NCBI GenBank assembly: GCA_963693365.1
Contig: CAVNZM010000013.1
Location: 4,402,001-4,466,000, forward strand
DNA length: 64,000 nt
DNA from: Amoebidium appalachense
Taxonomy: Eukaryota; Ichthyosporea
Reading direction: 5' to 3'
Made by a program: the position numbers and the translations under genes
Notes under the pieces: model-generated
Told to the model about the DNA's origin: nothing
Seen by the model: the letters and a program-made list of their open reading frames with translations, nothing else
Database searches by the model: none
Shown: positions 12,853-33,455 of the stretch, one piece after another
Layout of the letters: every line of letters starts with the position of its first letter
Numbering within the stretch: position 1 is the stretch's first letter

Positions 12853-15312
12853 ATGTCGCGCGCGACCACAAAAGCCGCGGAGCCGGCTGAAAACGGACTA
12901 GCAAAAGAAGTCGTGAACAAGCAAAAGGGGGGAGAAACGAAAACCAAGAAGGAAAAGAAGGAGAAGAACAACGACACATCCTCTCCCGCACAGACAGAGC
13001 CCACGACAGAAGAGTCATCCGACCCGTTTGTGGAGTCTCTAAACAAGCGTGTACGAAACATCAACAAGAGGTTGGGCCGCATCTCGAAGATTGAGGAGGC
13101 ACAGAGGCAGGGGAAAACCCTCGACAAGGACCAGCAGGAGACGCTGGCAAAGAGAGATAGTGTCAACGCCATACTCGAGGAGCTGACCAGCCTCACCAAG
13201 AACTTCACCGCACTGGAGATTGAAGACGCAAAGGTGTGTTAATGCTTCCTCCCCCTCCCTTTCTGGCTCCCTCCCTCTTTCCCTCCTCCTCATCCCCTCC
13301 CCCTCCCCCCCCCCCCCCCCCCTTTCCTCTCTCTCTCTCCCCCCCCTTCCCCCCTCCACACCCTACTCTTGCTTTTTTTGGAGGGGTTGGACCGCTCCCC
13401 TCTTTTTCTCCGTCTGCATGCCTCCCCTCCTCCTTCACTCACTTTTTCTCTCTCTGTCTCTCTCTCCCCCTACCTCCCTTCCTTCCTTCCTTCCCCCCCC
13501 CTCCGCGCCCCCCCTCTCTCTTTCGCTCTCTCGCTCTGCCTCTCTCCCCCCTTCCCTCTCTCCTCTCTCTCTGTTTCTTCCTTCTGTTCTCCCCTCCCCT
13601 CCGCCACCCAACTCTTCTTCCTCCCTCCCCTCCCCCTTTTTCCTTTTCTCCGCCCCCCGTGTTCCCCCCCCCCCCCCCCCCCCCCCCCCCCCGCCCCCGC
13701 CCCTCCCCCATGTTTTTCCACCCCTTCTCCCTCCTCCCCCCACCTGCAGACTGTTACCAGCACACCTCCCTGTTTCTCCCTCCCACTCATCATTCTCCCC
13801 CCCTCCCCCCACGCCCCCTCCCTCCCTTCCTCTCCCTCTCCCTTCCCCCTTCTCGCCCACTTCTCCCAGAGACCTCGGCCAGATGTGTTTTTCCCGAAAT
13901 GTGAGGTGGACAAAAGGAAGCCTTTTTTGATTTTTTTTTTCTTTCCATCACCTACTGAAAGGAAGGAGAGCGGAGGAGTTGAGTGGAAGGGGGCAGCACA
14001 GGGTGTGTGTGTGTAGGGGGGGGGGGGGGAGGGGGAGAAGAAGGAGGAGGGGGAAAGGAAGGGAGAGAGGAGGTTTGCGGCAGACACGCACAAAGCAGGT
14101 TATGGTTAATTGGTTTGGGGTTAACAACGAGGTCGATGGATGGGTGCTGGGTGGGTGGATGGCTATATTAGTGGTCTGGCGTCCGTGCTGGGTGTGTGTG
14201 TTTGAGGAGGGGGGGGAAGGGGGGGGACGGGAGGGAGAATGGGGATGGAGTTTGAAGGGTGTGTGCGACCTGCGTGTGTGTGTTTGGGTGAGGGGGGCGG
14301 TGGTGATGAAGATGAAAGAGTGTGTGTGGGGGGGAGGGGGTGTTAGACATGTGCCTAAACCCCATGAACCTCTCTCATGAACCACGTCATTGTGCTCTTA
14401 CAATTATATATTACTAACAACATGACCAACAGGAGCAACGGGCAGCCGAGCAAAAGGCAAGACAAGCCGTCGACGCCGCTGTTGCCGTGGCCGTTGAAAA
14501 GGAGGTGCGCCGTGTGATCACCATCTTCACCCTCGTCCACACGCTTGCAAACGAAAGCGTCTCAGAGGCAATGCGTTCCGGCCCCCTTGGTGACGACCTC
14601 TCCCACATCCACCGGCTGTACTACCTTCTTTTCCCTTCGCACAACCCCAAAACGAGCATTTCCGACGTGTGTTCCTCCGTGTATGAGCACATGACGCACA
14701 TGTTGACGTCCGCGGACATTGTTCCCTCGGAGGAAGGGCATGAGGTGTCGTATGGGCACATGGTCGAGTTGCTGACTACGGCTGAGAATTCGGTTATTCT
14801 GAACCCCCCTGCTGAGGCGAATCCTGAACCAACCCCTGATGGTATTGAACCCCTCCCTCTCCCCCCTCTCCCCCCCCCCCCACACACACACACCTGCCTC
14901 GCTCTCTCTATCCGTCTCCCTCTCTATCCCCCCCCCCCCCCCCCTCCCTCCCCCTGTTATGGGCTCTGTTCAAGCGTCTTCTGCCTGCACGCTTTTCATT
15001 TTTGTGACGTTTTTGCTGTTGCTCTTTGTTGTCTCCTCCATATTCCCGAACCTCGAACACATACATCCCCCCCCCCCCCCCCCTCCTTTTGCCGTTTTTC
15101 AGGTTTCAGTCTCTCTATCCCCCCCCCCCCCCCTTCCCCTTCTCCTTATGGTACATACTCTGTATGCTCTTCGACTTCCGCAAGACGTTGTCCGTCGTAA
15201 CACATACTTCGTCCTTGCAACACATTATTAACCCGTCCCCTCGTGCTGCTTTTCTCTACACCCTGTTCTCTCAATATAAGCATCTCTTTCTCTTCCCCCC
15301 CCCCCCCCCCCC

Positions 15313-15345
<33 letters not shown>

Positions 15346-16810
15346 CTCCCCCCCCTCCCCCCCCCCCCCCCCCCCCCCCCCCGCCCCTCTCCTCCTCGAC
15401 CTGCTCCTGAGCCGCCTTACTTTTTGGCCAGTAGCTTCTTTCTTCTGTTGCCTCATTCCAGTTTTCATGCATGCATGCTCTTGTTGCTGTTACTTTTCTG
15501 GCCTCTGATCTTAAATAATCTCCCCCCCCCCCTCCTCCTCCTCCCCCTTGCCCCCCACCCCGGTCCCTCACCTTCCGGTCTTCCCGTCCCCTGTCCCCTT
15601 GTCTACCACCCTTCCTCTACTCCGAATTCGTTAAACCCCCCTCTCCCCCGGACTGACACATACAGATAAACAACTTGCTCTTCTCTCTCCTTTGGTCTTC
15701 CCTTAACCCCCCACCTCCCCCTCCCCCCCCCCCCCCCCCCCCTCTCCCCCGGCCCTGAATATGTAATCATACTGTTTAACAGACTCCATCCCCCCCCCCC
15801 CCCCCCCCCCCCCCCTCCCCCCCCCCTCCCCCTCCCCTTCCAAACCAAAAAAAAAAAGCCACGAAACTTTACCTTGCAGTGCCTGTTTGCACCCTTCCCC
15901 CCTCCCCCCCCCCCCTCCCCCCCCCCCCCCCCCTCTCCCCCATTCATCCCAGGCCACGCCTCGTCCCCTTTCTTCTTCAATGTTCTTTCACCGTTGTGAA
16001 TTGGTGTATATCTGAGCCCTCGTCCTTCTCCCTTGCCAGGTTCCCTGTGCATTGTGTGTGTGCGTGTGTTTGCGTTTGCATTTTTCACTTGTGTCTGCAC
16101 TCTGCATCATCCTCCCCCCCCTCCCCCCGAGGTTAGGCTTCCCCCTGTTTGATTTCGGGTTTCTCATTTTTGTGACGTTTTGTTGTTGTCCTCTGGTGTC
16201 TCCTCCATATTTCCAACTCTCTAGCGCATACATCATGCCCCCTCCCTCCCCCCCCCCCCTCCCCCCCCCTCCGGAGACATCTTTACTTCCATGCAACCGG
16301 GCATGGCTGCTCTGTGTCGTGCATCTGTAAGCAGACACGTATTTTTCGCTGCACTGCATTAGTTTGCACACACAACTTCACCGTTTTGCTCACCTTGCTT
16401 GCATAAGCAACCCTGCTCGTCTTTGATCAAGACGGGTTGACCCTCCCAAGTTCAGTTGATGCTGCTGTCTGGGTTAGAGCGTGTATATATGCGGGCTAAG
16501 GGGTCGAAACCCAAACGCAATGATGACTTGGGCCCTCCCTGAACCTCCCTGAGGATAGGCTCTGCTTATGACGCATACTGTGCGCATGGCTGATATTGCA
16601 TACTTGAATGTTTGCCTTTGCATGTGTCCTGCACCATGCTTCTCATCGTGTATGCGTACTTCGTACCGTGTTCCGCGTTCAACCCCCCCCCCCCCCCCCC
16701 CCCCGGGAGGTCGGGCTGTACTTATGGTGTATATCCTCTGTGTGCTTTGCAATCTGCTTTGTATTGTCCGTGGCAAATGGTTAACTCGTACTCTGAAGAC
16801 ACATTACTAT

Positions 16811-16841
<31 letters not shown>

Positions 16842-16937
16842 TCCCTGTCATTCGCACACTGCCCGTCTTGTCGTATGTCTATGCCAAGTGGCTCTTTTCT
16901 TCTTCTGAAACACACCGCCACTTCCACCCTCTCTTCT

Positions 16938-16970
<33 letters not shown>

Positions 16971-18042
16971 ACCACCACCACCACCACCACCACCACCACC
17001 ACCTCCCCATTATGCACACTCTGTGTGTGGTTTGGACTTTGCATTGTGTTGTCCCTTAAGAATGTGTACGTCGCACTCAATAACACATTCTAACCCACCT
17101 CCTCCTCCTTCTCCCCCCCCCCCCCCCCCCCCTCCCTCCCCCTCTCCTACACACACACACACATGCACATACACCCACACACACACACACATGCACATAC
17201 ACCCACACACACACACACATGCACATACACCCACACACACACACACATGCACATACACCCACACACACACACACATGCACATACACCCACACACACACAC
17301 ACATGCACATACACCCACACACACACACACATCCACATACACCCACACACACACACACATGCACATACACCCACACACACACACACATGCACATACACCC
17401 ACACACACACACACATGCACATACACCCACACACACACACACATGCACATACACCCACACACACACACACATGCACATACACCCACACACACACACACAT
17501 GCACATACACCCACACACACACACACATGCACATACACCCACACACACACACACATGCACATACACCCACACACACACACACATGCACATACACACACAC
17601 ACACACACACACATGCACATACACCCACACACACACACACATGCACATACACACACACACACACACACATGCACATACACACACACACACACACACATGC
17701 ACATACACACACACACACACACACATGCACATATACACACACACACACACACATGCACATACACACACACACACACACACATGCACATACACCCACACAC
17801 ACACACACATGCACATACACACACACACACACACACATGCACATACACATACACACACACACACACACATGCACATGCACATACACCCACACACACACAC
17901 ACATGCACATACACACACACACACACACACATGCACATACACACACACACACACACACATGCACATACACACACACACACACACATGCACATACACCCAC
18001 ACACACACACACATGCACATACACCCACACACACACACACAT

Positions 18043-18075
<33 letters not shown>

Positions 18076-18188
18076 TGCACATACACACACACACACACAC
18101 ACATGCACATACACACACACACACACACACATGCACATACACCCACACACACACACACATGCACATACACCCACACACACACACACAT

Positions 18189-18270
<82 letters not shown>

Positions 18271-19061
18271 CAGAGACAACCCCCGTCGTTACATCCGACA
18301 CGACCCACGCCGCACCTCCGTCTTCTGCGTCGACATCGGCGGCAACACCCGAGGTTTCTGACGTCACCGAAGGAGGGGCCGAAGCCTTTTTCCTGGCCCA
18401 GAAACAACAACTCGAAGAGACGGAGGCCGCCGCCGCCGCCGCCGCCGCCATGACGTCAACCCTTGCTGCGGAATCGGCAATTTCCACCCCGCCCAAGACC
18501 ATTTCCAGCCCTGCAGCGGGGGAAATCTCGTCGACCAATCACGGAGAAGAAAACTCTGAGGAGTTGCAGATTACTGGTCCGGCTGTTCCTGAAGCAGCGG
18601 GTGGGAACGTGCCAGGGGAGGGGGAAAGACACGGAGGTGAGAGGGGTGGGCACCGCGGGAGGGGGGAGGGGGAGAGGCTGGGGTGGTCCGCGCGGCCCCC
18701 GCCCCCCCGCAACCACGACGAAGGAGGGGAGAGGGGGAGGCGAGCCCCGGGAGCCCCGGGGGGAGAGGGGTGATAGACCTCCCCGCCCCCCTCGCGCTCC
18801 CAGATTCGAAGGTGGTGACGCGAATGGAGGAGGGGAGGGAGGTGCGCCACGTCCCCCCCCGCCCCGAGGGGAGGGGGAGGAGCAGGGGTACTGGGGGTGG
18901 AAGGGGGCGGAGCGCTGTTCCCCGTGGGGGAAACGTAGGGGGGGATAGGGGGAGGGAGAGGGGGTGCGGGTGCCGGGGGACCGCCCCGCCGCCCCCCTGG
19001 GGTCCCTCAGAACTCACAAGGTGTGGGTGCAGCTCCGTCTGCTACCCCCGCTGCCCAGTAG
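12853..19061 (+). CDS. Caprin-like RNA-binding scaffold protein
   Basis: Exon 1 is 12853-13233, exon 2 is 14433-14841, exon 3 starts at 18274. A TATA-like AATAAAAAG lies near 12702. Exon 1 begins MSRATTKAAEP with a Lys-rich tail, then a coiled-coil block (SLNKRVRNINKRLGRI, EEAQRQGKTLDKDQQETLAK, LTKNFTAL) that aligns with the HR1 region of animal caprin-1 (KKLRNLEKKKGKL, MNKGERLNQDQLDAVSKY, SFMAL). Exon 2 continues with a helical domain (EVRRVITIFTLVHTLAN, LYYLLFP), and exon 3 is Ala/Ser/Thr/Glu-rich. Intron 1 has a perfect TACTAAC branch site at 14412-14418. Downstream of exon 3, all three frames are RGG/RGR-rich, as expected for a caprin C-terminus, but the final splicing is unclear (stop 19059-19061 or 19070-19072). 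Caprins bind mRNA in granules and influence translation; that role is carried over from the family. AATAAA lies at 19329. Confidence 0.7.
14842..18273. repeat. 3.4-kb caprin-like intron: poly-C elements and a 28-bp (CA)-rich minisatellite
   Basis: About 17150-18180 is a regular array of ATGCACATACACCC followed by (AC)7, a 28-bp unit repeated close to 40 times, ending in pure (CA)n to 18268. Farther left are copies of the dispersed poly-C-tailed elements (14957-15080, 16272-16700) and shorter relatives near 15144, 16720 and 16990. The acceptor AAAACAG (18267-18273) follows the CA tract directly. Confidence 0.9.
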
Positions 19062-20006
19062 AAATCAAGTGATTGGTTGTGTGCGGGTGGGAAATTGGTT
19101 TCGGCGGATTAAAAAATTTACCATCAATTGACAATAAGAACACGTGCGGGTGTCCTGTTTTTTTGTCGGTGGGTGGTCTGTTGTGGCTGTGTGAGTGAGG
19201 CTGTGTGCCAGCAAACTTTCTATTTTAGGATAGAAGGCACGAGAAGATACGAGAGCGGGTTGCATGTGTGACCAATGATATGGCCCCTACGGCTTGTCTT
19301 TCTAGTTGACGGGCTCTATTCTGGTGCCAATAAATTGTTCTGTGATCCGGAAGGGAAACCGTGAAGTGATTCCCCTCACCTCCCCCTCTCCCCCCTCCCT
19401 CCCCCACTCACCCACCCACCCCGGGAAAAAAGAAAAAAAAGCCCCTTTTAAAATTCAGTGTGTTTAAAAGTGACACAGACACACACACACATTCGCGCGC
19501 ACATACGTCCACACACACCTTCGTTTCTTCCTGTTGCTTGCCCGACGGCGTCCAAAAGTAACTGTTGCACTTCTAGCCCCCCCCCCCCCCACCACCACAA
19601 AGCCCACTAGATTGGACCTAGGAGAGATCCGCATGCATTGTACCCAGACACATGTACACGCGCAAACACACTGTCTGTCCCACATGCGATACTCGTGTAC
19701 ATATTGAGCGTATGTTGCTACGTAGTACTAGCTACCGTAGGGACATGCCCCCCCCCCCCCCCCCCCCCCCCCCTCCCCCCTCTCCAAGGGGGCCCCATGC
19801 GGCCATCGGTCACTGGGAGTAGACGTTAACGGCAGCACATGCATGCATGGAACGGGTTTGACGTGCTTCATACGGATACCGTCGGTCCTGTCAGATAGGG
19901 CCAAAATTTTATTTTTTTATTGATTTAAATAATATGTATAATAATATAATAATTATTGTCAGGCTGCAGTGACAAGGGGATCCGGTGGAAGAGGGAGAGG
20001 GGGAGT

Positions 20007-20087
<81 letters not shown>

Positions 20088-20298
20088 TCGCCCGTGGGTG
20101 GCGCCTAATTGACGTCATTATTGTTTTCCGATTGGGAAAATATGATTGCAGAAGGGAAGCGCTGATCAGACTACAGCCGCACACATGCATCAATATCGTT
20201 CCGCAGTTTGAACTTCAGTGAAGTGTCACGCTAGCTTACTCGATTCTAGACCTAGTAACCGTTTCTCCTTGCGGATTTCCCGACACAAGAGCCTAAAA
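19062..20298. other. Gap between caprin-like gene and HYPK; contains a 78-nt poly-G
   Basis: Includes the AATAAA at 19329-19334 expected to end the caprin-like transcript, a poly-C at 19749-19773, and an uninterrupted G run at 20008-20085, the longest homopolymer in the window. No exon recognised. Confidence 0.7.
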
Positions 20299-26995
<6,697 letters not shown>

Positions 26996-27262
26996 ATTTA
27001 AACGTTTTAACCAATCGCGTAGGAAAAGTACTGCTTGTGGGGTAGCCCATTGTGATGGATTTTTTCACAGCTTGCTGTGAGTATAAAAGGGCTTTATCGT
27101 CTCTCTGTTTCTCTCTTAGCACTTCTTTTTGTTTTTTTATCTTTGGATAGGTCGTCGTATGTGTCCGCACGTACGAAAAATTATCATGAAAGTACATCAA
27201 CAGACAGACACAAGGAGAGAGAGGGCGAGGGAGGGAGAGACAGAACACACACACACACACAT

Positions 27263-27311
<49 letters not shown>

Positions 27312-28230
27312 CACACACACAGACACACACACCCGGCGTGCACATGCTTTTCACATCTTCACTTTATACGCATGCACATAATGTGGAACTAATTCATATA
27401 AAATATGGTTGTGTTACATGTGTATGGACCAAACAACGCACAATTCATGCATGGTGACTTTTCGGGAGGGCACATTGTTGCAACTAGTTAACACAAACAA
27501 AACTCCCGGAGATTTCCGAAGTAAAAATAAAAAATTTGAAACGAAATATGAATCGACTTTATGCTCTTGATTAAGCGGTATTTTGGAGTTTGAAGGCATG
27601 GATGTCTCTGAGCGATAAACTTGACCACTGCGATAACCCCCCCCCCCCCCCCCCCCCCCCCTCCCTTATGACGCATGCTGTGCGCATGGCTGATGTTGCA
27701 TACTTGAATGTTTGCCTTTGCATTTGTCGTTCGTGTATGCGTACTTCGTACCGTGTTCCGCATTCAAACCCCCCCCTCCCCTCCCCTCCCCTTCCCCCCA
27801 CATCCGCACATGCATGCACGCGTTCACACAAACACAACTGCCCACTTTGGCTATTGAGCTACTACGTATACCCACCCACCCAGGGACGGAGGGGGGGGGG
27901 GGGGGGGGGGGGTATATGGGTATGTCACGGTGGTGCACGTGTTTTGTTTTTTTTGTTTCTTTTTTTTGTTTTTGTTTTTTTTTTTGTTTTTTTTGGGGGG
28001 GTTTTTGGCATGCTTTTTGGGTGAGTGGTTGGGTGGGGGGGCACGTCGTTCTTCGACCGAATGTACATTCAGATCTAATGTGTGATCGAATGTGACAGTT
28101 CATACAGAACACAAATTTTAAAAACGAATCATCGAAATTCACCGTGACGTAACAATCACTTCTTTCGTGCCTTACAAGAGTCGAGGCCTACATACAATAT
28201 CGATATCATTGATTGTCAACTATGTTCAAT
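26996..28230. other. Gap after HYPK: CA repeats, poly-C element fragment, T/G tract
   Basis: Holds (CA)n 27247-27330 with two ATGTACA interruptions, a truncated copy of the poly-C-tailed element at about 27665-27776 preceded by its own poly-C, poly-G 27891-27911 and a T-rich block 27943-28010. No coding exon recognised apart from the orphan promoter entered separately. Confidence 0.65.
27011..27090 (+). promoter_or_regulatory. CCAAT box plus TATA box with no assigned gene
   Basis: CCAAT at 27011-27015 and an excellent TATAAAAGG at 27082-27090 are spaced about 66 nt apart, beginning only 16 nt after the HYPK stop codon. Downstream there is no recognisable protein, only short frames running into CA repeats. 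Confidence 0.45.
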
Positions 28231-28324
28231 CTCCTAATCGAAACAAACACCAAGGTCAACAGTACACCTAACATCGTGCATAGGTAGATAATAGATCACG
28301 AGATGTATGTCATACGCGGACAGA

Positions 28325-29125
<801 letters not shown>

Positions 29126-29216
29126 GTGTATGTGCCGCCTTTTACCATCACAACTTGACTGACAACCTCTCCTCCCTTCCCGCCCCCCCCCCCCCCCCCC
29201 CCCCCCCTCCCCCTCC

Positions 29217-30545
29217 CTACCGTGGCTTCACCACCACCACCTTCCCGTCCTCACACGCACACACAATCCTCTCCCCAACCACACACACGTCCGCAACAGC
29301 CGTATTGAGCGGCAATTTAAACCTTATCTCCCTAGACCTCTCCACCGGTACCCCATCGGACCCCCCCTCCCCTGCCGCTCCGGATCCCCCCCCATTCGTA
29401 GCAGTGCATTCGTAAATGACCAAAGCGGAATCTCGCGAAACGTCGACCGCGATCACGCAATTTTTGGAAACGGGATAGGAAATTATGCTCTCCCCGCGTA
29501 TGACAGACACGCGTTTCCCCGTGGCAGGGTTAAAGAAACCGTAGTAAATGTCCTGCTCCGAAGTTTGGTAATCTTCATACGCAACCATAATCAGCCCGCA
29601 ATCGGGCATCGGGAACACGCGGTGCGCGAGGACCTGCGGCGATCCAATCGAAATTTCGGTAATTACGTCGCCACCCAAACTCACTAGGCATAACACGTCG
29701 TCCCGTGTGAATACCAACATCTGGTCGAAAAACCCGAACCGATCTATGTCGTCATACCCCCGGAATTTGCATATCTGTCCCTTTGTCTGCAAATCCCACA
29801 CGTATATAATTCCGGCCATGCCGACGGCCAGCGCCCTCCCGTCGATCGCAACAGTGTTCACGCGATTTTCCTCCTGAAAGAATTTGCCCTCCTCCCGACC
29901 GCTTTCGGCGTCAAAAACTACGACATCGCCGTTGCTAAATCCGGCGGCTACAAAATTTCCATTTATGACGACGCAGCACACGGGCCCGCTGTGGCGTGGG
30001 GGGGAGGTCCATTTTTCCTCGAAATTTCGCATATCCCAAACTTTCACCGCCTGGTCTATCCCGCCCGACACGATGAATTTCTCGTCCGCCGCAACACAAA
30101 GCACTGCGGCATGACTGCCTTCGCTATCCAACACAGTCATATCCCAATCTGAATTTTCCCTCTGCAAAATTCCCGGAAGTTGTTCAGAAAACGGCAACGG
30201 GACACAGAAAAAATCGAATTCCTCGCAAAGACGCCCTTCCTGAATATTGGGGGGTATATCCCATCTACGGCTACACCCACATCGTAGATAGTCCAACAGG
30301 CACGAAAAAACGGCGGGGTCTCTATCGAGGAAAATTTCACCGTTTTCGTTTTTTCGCAAGGGGTGTCGGCCGCTGAACCAGGCAGCGAGCATGGAACTTC
30401 GGCTAGCCGTGAGGGTCTTTCGGGTTGTTTCGATTAAGGAACCCCCTACTCGAAATTTGACTATCTCTTGTTGCGACTCGAAGTCTAGTTGCTCCAGCCA
30501 GCGTGCTTCTCGATCGAACTTCTCCCTGTGTATGTGTGTGTGTGT

Positions 30546-30576
<31 letters not shown>

Positions 30577-30951
30577 GGGGAGGGGGGGAGAATGGGGGGA
30601 TGGTAGTGATGTGCACGGTGAGGGGGAGAGGGGAGGGGGGGGGGGGGGGGGGGGGGGGAGGGTACGATGTGTGTCTGTGTGTGTTTGGGGGGAGGGGGGG
30701 GGAGGGGGGGGGGGAGGGGGGAATGGCAGTGCAGGCGTGTGGGCATGTGGGTGTGTGTATGGGTGTGGTGTGTGTGTGTTAAAGGGGGGGGGGGGGGGGG
30801 GGGGGAAGGAGGCAGGAAGAGCTGGGGTGGGCAAAGGGGGGAAGGTGCACAGGGGGTTAGACTTCGTCACAGAGTACGGACAATGCAATGCAGATTGCAG
30901 GAGGCAGGGGGGAAGAGAGGTTGTTGCATGCATTAGGGTTTTTTTTGTTTT

Positions 30952-31011
<60 letters not shown>

Positions 31012-31971
31012 CAAAACAGAATTGGGAAAGAAGGGGGGGGTGAGGGGGGGGGGGGGGGGGGGGGTTATGATTCGAACAGAGTACAACGTGCACACGTACA
31101 GCCAAAAACACAATGCAGAGTGCAAAGCAGCCAAAGAGTATGCATCACAGGCAGGGTCCACCCACCGGGGGGGAGGGGGGGGGGGGAAGCCAACCACAGT
31201 ATCCGAGAGGAAAGGCGGTGGTGTTTGGGGGGGGGGGGGGGGGGGGGGGGGGGAGGGGGGGGAGGGGAAGTGGAGGGAGGGCAGAGAGGATTCTGCAAGG
31301 AGTGAAAGAAAAATTAAGGCGAGGATGAGTGGGTGGGAAGGGGGCTTGGCAGGAGAGGGGGATGGAATTTTAGGGATAGGAAGCATAATTGTGACAGGCA
31401 AAGAAGTGGAGTTTAAATTGGAGGGGGATAGGGATGGGGGGGTATAAGGAGAGGAAGTGGGGAATATGAAAAAGGGGACGATTTGTGGTTTCGCAAGAAG
31501 GGAGTGGGATTTCCCATGGGAGAAAGTGGAGTATAAATGGAAAGGGCGGCGGTTTAAAAGGAGAGGGAGTGGGGCTTGACAAGGGAGGGTGTGGGGTTTT
31601 ACAGGGGAGGAGATGGGGCTTTACAGGGGAGGTGGTGGGGTTTTACGGAGGAGGAGGTGGGGTTTTACAGAGGAGAAGGTGGAGTTTTACAGGGGGAGAG
31701 CGGGAGGTAATCAAGGCATCAGAGCAGTGGGAAGGTAGAAGCACGACATGCCATGGGTGCGAAAGTGTGTCTGTGTGTGGCGCAGGAGCCGGGGGGGAGC
31801 GGGGGGGGAGGAGGGAGGGGGGAGGGGGGGGGGGGGGAGGAGAGACAGAGAGGGGGAGGGGGAGGGAGAGAAAGAGAGAGGGAGGGGGGGAAAGAGGGGG
31901 GGGGGAGGGGGGGGAGAGAGAGAGAGAGACAGAGAGGGGGGGGGGGGGGAGAAAGAGAGAGAGGGAGGGAT

Positions 31972-32002
<31 letters not shown>

Positions 32003-32252
32003 GGGTGGGGAGAGGGAGGAAGGGAGGCTGGGAGGAGGGAAGGCGGCGGCAGGGGGGGGGGGGGGGGGGGGGGGGGGGGGATGATGGAGGGGAGGGAAGG
32101 GAGGGAGAGGCGAGAGATGAAGGGAGGGCAAGAAGGAAGGAGGGAGGGAGGGAGAGAGATGGATTGAGACGGAGAGAAAGTGTGTGCATGTGCGCGTGTG
32201 TGTGCATGCGCGTGCGCATGCGCGTGCGTGTGCGCGTGCATGTGCGTGTGCG

Positions 32253-32300
<48 letters not shown>

Positions 32301-32759
32301 TGAGGGAGAGAGACGGGTGGGGAGGGGGGAGGGAGGGAGGGAAAGGGAAAAAAAGAGTAGTTTGTGTGACTGCGTGTTCCTGTATGCGGGCATGTGTGTG
32401 CAGGCGCACACACGTGCGTTTATGTGTGTGTCATGGTGTGAACGCATGTGTGTTCTAGCGTAGGACTGTGAGCACTTTTGGCTTCTAAACAGAAAGTGTC
32501 ACAGATCCCCCCCCCCCCCCAACCACCACCACCACCAAAAAAAAATAAAAAAGAGAAGGGAAAAAGGGAGGGTAAAAAAAAAAAGTTTGAAACATACACA
32601 CCTGTCCCTCCTTAGTACCTCCACCTGCTTGTCGTGGTCCCTCTGTGCCTTAAAAAGCCGCGCATATTCCGTCTTTAAGGCGTCAACGTGCCCTAGAGCC
32701 TTCTCGACTGCCCTTCCAGCATCTAGAAGCTCACTGCGAATGCTCTCGAGGTTCGCCAT
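29217..32759 (-). CDS. T1-type BTB/POZ domain protein with WD-like repeats
   Basis: Two exons on the minus strand: 32602-32759 and 29217-30525, joined in phase 2, giving 488 aa. Exon 1 ([20 protein letters not shown]) is an amphipathic, probably coiled-coil helix. Exon 2 continues it, then has a T1/KCTD-type BTB domain: [47 protein letters not shown] and PPNI. From about residue 185 come WD-like blades, for example [38 protein letters not shown] and [18 protein letters not shown]. This architecture resembles KCTD3/SHKBP1 and plant BTB-WD proteins, often Cullin-3 adaptors; the partner here is unknown. The donor continues as GTGTGTATG and the acceptor is preceded by CA repeats ending TACACAG. 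The single 2.1-kb intron is mostly poly-G and purine repeats on the plus strand. Confidence 0.85.
30526..32601. repeat. Intron of the BTB-WD gene: G/GA-rich simple sequence
   Basis: Poly-G blocks (30547-30576, 30639-30658, 30784-30806, 31222-31255, 31974-32001, 32050-32081), a GAGAG-rich block 31850-32160 and (GT)n 32255-32300. Two segments (about 30850-30935 and 31065-31190) are diverged minus-strand copies related to the dispersed poly-C elements. At about 31560-31700 a roughly 22-bp unit (GGGGTTTTACAGGGGAGG-like) is repeated six or seven times. Confidence 0.8.
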
Positions 32760-33455
32760 GTTCGTATGTTTTAATCTAGAGATGAGAGGACTCTTTCAAA
32801 TATTCATATAAAAATAAATATAAATATTCCGTCGCCTAAAAACCAGTTGGTGACCGATGAGTAGTACTATAGTTGCCGGCAAATGCGAAACCACGCATGC
32901 ACTCAAAAGGCTTATGATTGAATGAGAATCATCTTTCAGCTACTGTACCGGCCGCAAACCAAAAATATAAAGGTCTGATAACGCTTATGCACTTTATATG
33001 TAGCTTTATACATGTGTGCTACAATGTAGGAACACCTTTCATACTTCTTCCTCAAAAAACAACGAAGGAAAAACGTGTTGCAGTTTGAACTTTGCGCAGC
33101 CGGCGGATGACCGAAGCGGCTCACAGGCATGTCACGATGTGAATGGCTTATGCTAAAAAAGCGTGGACCAATCTACGCAGGTCTAGGCACTGATCGAAAC
33201 TGATATACCAGTTACGGTTATTTTTTAAAAGCATTTATTGGATGTTATCATTATGACATCATGGCGCACGTTCCCCCCGATCCGTGCCTGCTTATAAAGC
33301 CTTAGCTTCCTCAGCCTCAGACAGAAAAAAAGGAAAGAAAAGGTAAAGGAAATGGGCAATTACCTTAAACGCTCCTAAATTAACAGAAGACAAATAACTC
33401 AAAGAAGCTATAACATTCACATCATATACAACCCCCTACGGGAAAAGCACATAAC
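32760..33455. other. Divergent intergenic region with TATA box of the DUF6544-like gene
   Basis: Separates two divergently transcribed genes. TATAAAG at 33293-33299 lies about 160 nt before the + strand ATG at 33456. An AT-rich block at 32800-32828 could serve the minus-strand BTB-WD gene. No open frame of note. Confidence 0.55.

Noticed and set aside
13220-14093. Pro/Leu/Ser-rich frames of over 200 codons after caprin-like exon 1
   Set aside because: CT/C-rich intron sequence; the caprin-like donor at 13234 and the TACTAAC branch site at 14412 place this in an intron.
17150-18180. Regular repeats resembling a CRISPR array
   Set aside because: The period is 28 bp with no unique spacers and no cas genes, in a eukaryotic intron; it is a minisatellite. 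The same applies to 22536-23490.
17010-18773. Frames of 380-536 codons on both strands
   Set aside because: His-Thr or Val-Cys repeats from the 28-bp minisatellite; only the last part of one frame (from 18274) is a true exon.
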